This document shows, piece after piece, positions 57,046 to 64,000 of a DNA stretch of 64,000 nucleotides. The stretch covers positions 60,125,364-60,189,363 of the forward strand of contig CM042145.1 of the NCBI GenBank assembly GCA_023376005.1. The letters run 5' to 3'. The position numbers and the translations under genes are program-made. This DNA comes from Doryteuthis pealeii (taxonomy: Eukaryota; Mollusca; Cephalopoda; Myopsida; Loliginidae). How positions within the stretch are numbered: the stretch's first letter is position 1; each line of letters begins with the position of its first letter. The notes beneath the pieces were generated by a model. The model searched no databases and had not been told where the DNA came from. It worked only from the letters and a program-made list of their open reading frames with translations.

Positions 57046-57764
57046 CATTCATGGTTTCTTCTTTCTCCTTTTTTCTTTCATGGTCTTTCACTCTTTCCCT
57101 TTTCTCCATTTTTCCATCATCATCATTTATCAATTCATCATTTGATTCTGTTTATCATCCGTCTGTCATCATTTTCATTGTCTTCATTTTCTTTGAATAT
57201 TTATTTATATGTTCCTCTCCGTCATGTCTAAGAGCTGATTTGTCTCGTTTACGCCCGGAAAAAAAGTCAAAGTCTTTGGACCGCAGACGCAGTCAGCCGA
57301 ACAAACACCAAAAAAATCCCTCCAATTATTTCATTTGTCAAACTAATGTATCTATTGCAATCTTTGTTGTCAATTTTAAAAAATTAGACAGAAATACACC
57401 CCTTCCGAGCACAAAGATTTAAGTTTTTAATACAATTAAATACTACATTGAATTTAGAAATACTAATGAAATCAAATTACGAAATATAAAAAGAATACAC
57501 TTATTTTTACTTTATTCTAATTGATATCAATATAGAATTATAGATACGATTTGCTTTTAATATGTTTAAGAATAAGACAATAAAATACTAGAAATCAAAA
57601 ACAAAGTAATTATTTATTAAACACGGTTTTATTAAAACTGTTATGCCAAAGTATTCCAAATCATATACTATTGTAAACAGTCTTAATTGATATAAAAAAA
57701 CACACATCGCAGATTTTAAACATTAATAACACGGGCCTTTTGGGGCCTGAGTCTATTAATGAAA

Positions 57765-57998
57765 TTAACAGCGTCGATCCCAGGGGGCTATCCCCCCAGG
57801 CAATACCTGCCCCCTTGATTTAAAGGGACAGGGCTGGGTTATTGCCCAGCGCCTGAGGCGCCCCCCTCAAGGAGAATGCCGACGGGATCGACGCATTTTT
57901 TTAGCTTTACCACCCATGGCTTCGGCTTGTGGGTGGGCTCACATAAAAATTTCCTTGTGTCATTGCCCCATAAGTGGATGAGAGGCAAATACCTTAAT
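57765..57998 (-). mobile_element. retroposon C, inverted, 3'-truncated
   Basis: Carries the complete structured module from GCGTCGATCCC (57773) to GGGATCGACGC (57884), then the 5' part with ACCCATGGCTTCGGC and ends GAGGCAAATACC. GC-rich island inside an AT-rich Helitron. Confidence 0.8.
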
Positions 57999-58116
57999 GA
58001 TATTGGCTGCTTTGAGGCAAATCTTTCTCAGCTAGAACGTAATAGAAATTGTTAATATATATATTTTTTGTTATATATAAAGATGTTAATCAGATTAAAT
58101 GGTGATTATTTAATAA

Positions 58117-58583
58117 TGTTACATAATCTATGCGGTTGCATAAGATTATTGTCAATCCCCTGTATTTCTAAAAGGGATGCCCTTTTCATATCACGGGTGG
58201 ACTTTCCATGGAATATTACAGAAATCCTGCGAAAATACGTAAGGCACGTGGGACCTGGTTGGATCCTCAGTTGGACGTCAGGCAGTGAAGATGTCCTACC
58301 TTAACTGGAACTCACTCTGCATACGCGCGCTATGCTAGTCAGATATTTAGTTACATGAAATGTTAGTTTAAGTAAATAAAAGTTAAGAAAAATAACACGG
58401 TCTTGTGATTAATGAATGTCTTGGTAACAAGACTGATCTAGAAGAAGAAATGAGTTAAGTGCGACCGACCAGCAAGACGAAGTAGAGATGTTAGCAGAGA
58501 CCTAGAAGAACTTAAGATGTCAAGACGCCAGAAGAAGAATAGAAGAACAGAAGAGATAGAAGTAATGAAAAGGGTATACAACA
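58117..58583 (+). mobile_element. solo LTR family L1, TSD ATAA
   Basis: 467 bp, TGTTACATAATC...TATACAACA, flanked by ATAA at 58113-58116 and 58584-58587. AATAAA at 58375-58380. Colinear with the inverted copy at 15050. Confidence 0.92.
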
Positions 58584-58906
58584 ATAACCATTGATAATAT
58601 GAAGTAAATATCTAAAGGGAGTGTGTCAATTGTGATGACGTAGTTTCGGTTACAGACAGACACATATACAATCTCCATTATAATCAGATACACTGAGCAA
58701 TCAAAATGTTTGCTAGTTCAAAACAAATCCATACAACAGAAAAGAGATTTAGTTATGTTTTTTTTTCTATTAAAAATCACGAGTTAGTAATTTTCTGTAT
58801 AAACAAACACGGTGTCCTTTTGAGTGATTAATTTTAATTGATGATCAACCCTTATAGGGTTATTCTAGCGACAATTCTACTAAGCCGTATTTGTATCAAT
58901 ACTATT

Positions 58907-59300
58907 TTATGGCTGCGCCACGTGGACCCTAACGAATTGCCTGGAGAATAAGCTAGATGGTAGCTGCACAAGAATGCTACGTGGGATCTTAAATAAATCG
59001 TGGAAACAACACCTTAGAAGGAAGCAGCTGTAAGGCCACTTGCCCCCATCACACAATCCATTTGAGTGAGATGAACAAGACATACAGGACACTGTTGGAG
59101 AAGCAAGGACAAACTCATAAGCGACGTCCTCCAGTGGAAATCAGCACATGGGCTGCCAAACAAAAACCTACATTGACTGGCTCTGTGTGGATACTGGATG
59201 CTGAGTAGAGGAACTCCCGAAGACAATGAATGATAGGGACGGTTGGTGAGAGATTGTCATGGATATTTGGGGTCCTAGCACGACATGGTGATAATGATGA
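58907..59300 (+). pseudogene. LINE RT C-terminal tail, decayed
   Basis: Across two frames: TWTLTN-LE-KLDG-TRMLR near 58922-58985, then WKQHL, GHLPP, and KTYIDWLC-DTGC, NDRDGW near 59160-59245, ending with (GAT)n. This is the well-known tail after the RT thumb in a widespread animal LINE group. It contains several stops and lacks RT motifs. Homologous to the minus fragment at 2205. Confidence 0.7.
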
Positions 59301-59433
59301 TGATGCCTAGAGGTGAGGGAATCACGCTCATTGTCGATTCATATTTAATTTCCATATATTTCTTAAGATTGTTTTTTGTTGCATACTGTCCGATCATATA
59401 CGAATAATTTCGTGTGGAGGCTTATAGGGTAAT

Positions 59434-60016
59434 TGTAGTATATCGGGATAGGTTGAGCAGGTGTCTCAAAGCTTGACGGAAATATGATATCCGGTGGATA
59501 GGTTAAGGCCTCACCTCGGATCTGAAGGAATATGATAATGGAAAAAAGTTAGATTTGGGGAGATAAATCATTTTTCCCATTATTTGCGATAGAAATTTAA
59601 ACAACGAGGACCCTGTATTTTCCTTTTATAAACAATCTCGCCAAATATCTAGATTAATGGCGAGTGAAATGAATTAGTCCTTTTTATTTTGGAACAGCTG
59701 GGATGATCAAGAAATTTAATTAGAATAAACACGTGTGGGAAGGTCTGGAATTTTCGGGGGGAGCGTTCTGAAGGAAAAGGATTTAAGTCGTTGCTCAGAG
59801 TAGGGAGTGAGTCAGGAGCGGGGAGTCAGAAGCTGAGGACCGGACGTTCAGGGTTAGACTTTTCGGCTTAGAGCGACGAACAAGCATCGGACGAATTAAG
59901 TTAATGAGAGTCAATGCAGTTAAATGGTTAATTCGGGACTAACGAAAAACACATGGTAAACTTTAAGTAAGATATAGAGAACGAAACAAAATCTCTCTCT
60001 CTCTCTCTCCTCTCTC

Positions 60017-60048
<32 letters not shown>

Positions 60049-60527
60049 CTCTCGCACTCATTATTTCTGCTCACATTTCTGTCTGAAAAGAATAAATTTT
60101 ATAAGAAAATAAATTTCTTGTGTCTATTGCACTTCGTCGCTAAGAAAGGACTTGGTCCAGCTGTTTGAGATAAAAAACAGTAAACAGATTGACAGACCGA
60201 GAACCAGAGGAAAATAATCTGTTGACTTAAACTAATTCATCATGGCAGAAGGCACACGTGTCCACTGACCTCTTCTCTGCCCGCTGAGAGTAGCGCTACC
60301 GTCGCCCACAGAAAGAGGAAGGATTTATTTGATGAACACCGACAGGCTACTGCTACTAGAAAGGATTTTGATTTGGTAAGTAAACGAGAGTTATCGCGTC
60401 CCTTGCCGAAAGTCCTTGCCTTGCTATACTTTTCGTTAGTGCACACACCAAGTGCACGTGTAGTGCCCCAACACGTTACATACACACTTTTAGTGCCGGC
60501 TCATCCTGGTGAGTACATTACGTTACA
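59434..60527 (+). mobile_element. LTR family L2, second copy (1094 bp)
   Basis: TGTAGTATATCGGGATAGG...ATTACGTTACA with flanks TAAT and TGAT (3 of 4 match). Contains (CT)n at 59994-60055, at the place where the copy at 39398 has its own. The AGTGCAC-rich 3' third (GTGCACACACCAAGTGCACG near 60440) also resembles 40425-40450. The exact 3' end (60480 or 60527) is uncertain. Confidence 0.65.
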
Positions 60528-60534
60528 TGATGGT

Positions 60535-61052
60535 CACGGATGAGAGGAATTCAAATCCTGGGTGCGGCTGATTGCATTCCACATAATTCTACTACCCCCT
60601 GGAAAGGATGGATTCTCCCTCCAGTTATGGGCGGTATCTGCATTCTGCATCTAATGATGGGGCTCCAGTTTTCGAGAGTGGAGTATTCATTCATTATTAT
60701 TAATACTGGGTCCTCTCTTGACTCGGGGTGGCTATGTTAGGTCCCATCTATGGGTCACATAGGTATGCTTAAAATTATTCGTATATATTACCAATCCTCC
60801 GCGCGCACAGATGAAAACAAGGTCAATTTCTTAGCGGATTCTAACAGTTTTAATTCAGAGTTTTCTTCTTGGCTGCTTAACTAGCCAAGTTAAAGAGCTG
60901 TCTTATTTAATATTAATCCATTAACTGGCAGGATAGCTGTTGGATGCACAACTTTCCTAGTAATTATTAACAATTAGCAATATTAGCCTCGTCCACGATT
61001 TGAAATTGGGTCGACGAGCCATTTACCAATGACTCTAACGATTACACCTCCA
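60535..61052. mobile_element. SINE S1 and repeat A fragments
   Basis: Plus S1 head (GGAATTCAAATCCTGGGTGC, 60545), a repeat A scrap (GGTCCCATCTATGGGTCACA, 60740), then a minus S1 copy from about 60790 to 61052. Confidence 0.7.
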
Positions 61053-61326
61053 TAATGTATAACAATTATTTAAGAAAGTGTATACTATAAACGTACAATG
61101 AGAGCGATTCCCTTAATATATGCGCTATAGTAATAACGCTAAATGGCCACTTTTAAATCAAATCAGTCAAATGCAATCTACCTTTATCAGAAAACTACTC
61201 ATCGAACTCACTACGTCACAATACTCCTTAGAATCGCGTAAGGTTTATCAATAAAGTGTGTTTTAATTTATAGTCAAATCATTAATACATGTCTCTATGA
61301 AATCTGAGTTAGATTGCGCTGTAAAC

Positions 61327-61590
61327 AGACCATGTTATACGTGCCTTTAAAATCCTGCAATGTGTCTTATATCCTTAAGCAATAAAAGGTTTACATAATA
61401 TATGATGTGGTTATGATGTGGTTAATTTGCATACTGCTTTTAACAAAACCGGGTTTTAAAAATAATTATTTGATATTATTGATTTGTAATATTATTGTTT
61501 TATTCTCCCACATATTAAAATCAATCCTATGAATGGTTTTATATAGAAACCAATTAAAATATAATTAAAATAAGTGTAATCTTTCTTAAA
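61327..61590 (+). mobile_element. Helitron-like family F, internal fragment
   Basis: Reverse-complement relative of 18760-19000 (TGGTTAATTTGCATACTG, AATATTATTGTTTTATTCTCC). Both ends are missing. Confidence 0.65.
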
Positions 61591-61607
61591 TGTGTTCTTA
61601 TTCTGTT

Positions 61608-61609
<2 letters not shown>

Positions 61610-61668
<59 letters not shown>
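61610..61668. repeat. (TA)n microsatellite
   Basis: About 59 bp of TA. Confidence 0.95.
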
Positions 61669-61672
<4 letters not shown>

Positions 61673-61752
61673 GAAAATAACAGATTAGGAAAAATACGAC
61701 AAAATGAGATAAGTTAGGGAAAAGAGAATAACGGACACAGACAATCACATTC

Positions 61753-61800
61753 AGTTAATATTTCGCCTCTGTTTGTCTTTGAGACTTCATCAGAATAATT
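61753..61800 (-). ncRNA. hammerhead-like motif downstream of PLE relic
   Basis: Minus strand: core CTGATGA (61793-61787), one unpaired A, stem II GTCTC/GAGGC (five pairs, one G-T), loop of 11, GAAA (61764-61761). Helix III is short (A-T with TA loop) and helix I has only two clear pairs. Position and strand match the PLE relic at 62180-63470. Confidence 0.5.
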
Positions 61801-62070
61801 TTATTGTTTTAAAGAAGAATGATATATAGATGAGGAAAAAGTTTTTAAAAAAGGAGGCGAGGGAAGAAGATAGAGAAAGGGGAGATAAAAGGGGCTGCCA
61901 CATATGTAAGTAGTCCAAAGCGTTCGTGTCGGTGTATAAAAAGATGAAAGGTTTTAGGATAAGTGATGCTGTAAGGGATTAGTGAACGTCTTAGTTGTGT
62001 GACTGTTTAGTGGAGACAGTGTGTTGTTTTCGCCCGTGTCGGAAGACAATATGTTATTTAAGGGATTCTG

Positions 62071-62075
<5 letters not shown>

Positions 62076-62117
<42 letters not shown>
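62076..62117. repeat. (TA)n microsatellite
   Basis: About 42 bp of TA. Confidence 0.95.
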
Positions 62118-62119
<2 letters not shown>

Positions 62120-62179
62120 TCCGTTTGAAGTTTTCTGTGATTTTGAGTTTCTTGTAATTCTACATTTTTATCCGTTATC

Positions 62180-63470
62180 TGTCTTGATATTGTTTTCGTG
62201 AATTTTTTTTTTTTTGCTTTTATGATGGCTGTTATTAATTGGAAAAATCCAGGTCTATGCTTTATGGTCTTCGATTCTGCAATAACTGCTGATTCGCACC
62301 AATCAACAATGGAGATTTCAGAGGGTTTGATAAGTGATGCTTGTGTTACATAATTATTAGATTCCTAACACTTATGTACCATTAGTGTAGAAACCAAAAT
62401 GGCTGTTATAATTTGCAGCCGGTGGCCTTGAAGGATTGAGTGACTCGGCTTGACCTCAGTCTGATCCTCCTTCTGGGGGATACCGTGAGAATCGGTGGAG
62501 AAGACCCTCTTCCGGTTTAGATTAGAAAGAAAGTTTAGTTGAGTATCGGCCAAACCAGGAAGGTGGTAAGTTGTCTTAAGCGCACTGCCGTACTCAATCT
62601 GCGTAGTTAGTATGGTGGGGATTTCGGAATAAAATATGATCTAAAGCAAATCGAAGTCTTGGGTTATTATCTAAAAACTACCAATGACACAGGGCTTCTG
62701 ATAAAGAGAAATCCCCAATGGAAGACCAGACACGAAGTCCCCAAGACGAAGTCCAGTCCTTAGAAGAAGAACGTAAGATACCAAAGATGAGCAGAAGAAT
62801 AATAGAAGAAAGAATATACAACACTTGGGTGAATTTGAAAGTGTGGTCTAGCTCTAGCATTTGCGAGAATCGGACGTTTCGAACATCGCTTGAGTTTATA
62901 TAACTCCGTTGTTTATAGACTCGTTTGTCAAAGTTTCGTTGGGCATCTCTCCGAGATTTTTAATAGTTATAAATATAATATAAATAGTTATAATAGTTAC
63001 TTCGATTTCTAATTTGTTTAATTTTTCATAGAGCGGATTGTTTTCTATGTTGGTTGATAGGGCGATGTGTCTGTGTGTGGAGCAGGTGGAGGGAACATTA
63101 TTCTTTAGTCTAGTAGATTTGTATATTTTGAGGGCTTTTATTCTAGCGTTTAATATAAAGTATCTCGGGTATTTTGTAGCTTTGGACCTTATCACTCTGG
63201 GCAATGATCTGCCAGAATGGATATTTGTTTTTGTTGTTCATATTTCGCAGTGGAAAGCAGGCAATTTTAATTTAGGATGCACAAGGGTTTGCCAGTTGTT
63301 TGTGCGCGTATTCTAAAATTATGAGAGAGACCTCAATGTACTTGTACTTTTGGATTGCATATTCACAGTGTACGCAAATAGAAACCAATTATAAGACCCA
63401 TTTTAGTTTTTTGTTGCGTTGGGAGTAAAAGTGTATGTACTTGTAGTAAAAAAACAACAAAACATGGACC
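62180..63470 (-). pseudogene. Penelope-like element relic interrupted by LTR
   Basis: Minus strand, from 63450 downward: TKMGLIIGFYLRTL and ICNP (the GF-LRA-ICS region of PLE RTs), then TKYPRYFILNARIKALKIY, then HIALSTNIENN...NKLEIEV, then TIKNL, a decayed nuclease stretch, and DWCESAVIAESKTIKHR after the inserted LTR. Order and spacing follow the RT C-terminal half and GIY-YIG tail of PLEs. The YIG core itself is not clear. Many stops and shifts. The LTR at 62344-62823 splits it. Confidence 0.6.
62344..62823 (+). mobile_element. solo LTR family L1, TSD CTTG
   Basis: 480 bp, TGTTACATAATTATTAG...AATATACAACA, flanked by CTTG at 62340-62343 and 62824-62827. AATAAA at 62628-62633. Reading across after removing it restores the minus-strand PLE frame. 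Confidence 0.92.
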
Positions 63471-63474
63471 TCCC

Positions 63475-63560
63475 TCAACGAACACAACCCGAAACCCCCA
63501 CATTATATGGCCTTGCCAAAACCCCACAAAACACACATGTCAGAAATTATGGGTCGTAGG
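63475..63560 (+). pseudogene. PLE reverse transcriptase N-terminal scrap
   Basis: Plus strand encodes ETPTLYGLAKTPQNTHVR, resembling the LYGLPKIHK motif near the start of PLE RTs. It is about 30 residues and ends where the LINE sequence begins. It lies head-to-head with the minus-strand PLE relic. Confidence 0.45.
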
Positions 63561-63564
63561 TGTG

Positions 63565-63848
63565 TATTTGTTTTGTGGGTACAATTGGTACGACATTGAA
63601 AAAACTGTGGAAGATGAAGGTGAAGTTCGTGCCAAATTCATTGCTCTTAGAACAGACCCCAAGATTTTGGAAAAGAGTCAAGAGGAATTGGAAATCCGAG
63701 GAAGAATCGAAACCATCCAGACAACAGCATTAAGATCAGCTAGAATACCCAGAAGAATCCTAGAGACCTGAGGAGACTTGCTATCACTCAGCCTCTGGTG
63801 AACCTCCGTGTATAGATAAGTCGGGTGTGAGAAACTCGAATGGAAGGA
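63565..63848 (+). pseudogene. R4/Dong-like LINE 3' end (copy 3)
   Basis: EKTVEDEGEVRAKFIAL, then RGRIETIQTTALRSARIP and a stop at 63769, followed by the 3' UTR ending AACTCGAATGGAAGGAAA and (TAA)n. Colinear with copy 2 but shifted and 5'-truncated. Confidence 0.8.

Positions 63849-63849
<1 letters not shown>

Positions 63850-63897
<48 letters not shown>
63850..63897. repeat. (TAA)n between LINE copies 3 and 4
   Basis: About 16 units. Confidence 0.95.
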
Positions 63898-63900
<3 letters not shown>

Positions 63901-64000
63901 CACAACGAGAATATAAAACTAGACTCGACTGGGTTGGGAAGGTGATCCACTGGGAGTTATGCAAAAAATTTAATTTTAACCATACAACAATAATGGCTTA
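63898..64000 (+). pseudogene. R4/Dong-like LINE (copy 4), runs off the window
   Basis: Starts at the (TAA)n edge with ACAACGAGAATATAAAACTAG, then RLDWVGKVIHWELCKK-like coding as in copy 2. Continues past position 64000. Confidence 0.75.

Larger units (their letters stand above)
53061..57200. repeat. 4-kb polypyrimidine tract complex
   Basis: The plus strand is almost pure C/T in three blocks: 53070-53470, 54480-55440 (CTTTTT words) and 55650-56900, where a ~55-bp unit TCTGTCTTTTTCACTTC + TTTCCTTTACCTTC + (TTC)n repeats about 18-20 times. Long frames here (for example 54225-55346 and 55641-57026) are poly-F/S/L artefacts. A repeat A copy and a SINE interrupt it, and (ATT)n is at 54398-54432. 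Mirror-repeat polypyrimidine DNA can form triplexes. Confidence 0.9.
57384..58688 (-). mobile_element. Helitron-like family F with two nested insertions
   Basis: Minus strand: A|TCTGATTATAATGG at 58688 and CTAA|T at 57384. Without the retroposon C piece (57765-57998) and the LTR (58117-58583 plus TSD) it is about 600 bp, close to the 639-bp reference at 34229. Confidence 0.75.

Overview
The window looks like intergenic or intronic DNA from a large, repeat-rich animal genome. No host protein-coding exon or functional tRNA/rRNA gene could be supported. A mollusc, most likely a cephalopod, is my best guess. That rests on tRNA-derived SINEs, Penelope-like (PLE) and RLE-type LINE relics, and dense (TA)n, (GA)n and (TAA)n microsatellites. 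It is an inference from repeat style; no species marker was identified.

Layout. 1-9.5 kb: SINEs, a ~590-bp SINE-like retroposon here called repeat A, a GC-rich retroposon called C, and Helitron fragments. 9.5-17 kb: SINEs, an unassigned 2.4-kb stretch, and a 185-bp tandem repeat split by a solo LTR. 17.4-19.2 kb: a Helitron-like copy carrying a 1.3-kb AT-rich minisatellite. 19.2-33 kb: SINEs, an LTR, two opposed Helitrons, a head-to-tail Helitron pair, and a purine minisatellite. 34-41 kb: a Helitron with complete ends, two R4/Dong-like LINE copies wedged in (TAA)n tracts, and a fold-back element split by an 1111-bp solo LTR. 41.7-42.8 kb: a polypurine tract. 43.5-52.4 kb: a cluster of hammerhead-ribozyme (HHR) motifs in inverted repeats next to (TA)n tracts, with a PLE coding relic at 45.3-45.8 kb. 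53-57.2 kb: a polypyrimidine tract. 57.4-64 kb: a Helitron nest, a LINE tail, a second large LTR, a second PLE relic, and more R4/Dong-like copies in (TAA)n.

The main result is a set of about a dozen minimal type I hammerhead ribozymes. They share the CUGANGA...GAAA core, while stem II, helix III and helix I differ in sequence but stay paired. Two of them lie on the same strand as, and about 360-400 bp downstream of, PLE coding relics carrying RT and/or GIY-YIG segments. HHRs in Penelope-like elements are known. The diversity here, the perfect inverted copies with a ribozyme on each strand, and the closeness to (TA)n are worth testing. Several nested insertions have exact target-site duplications (TSDs) and give a relative chronology.
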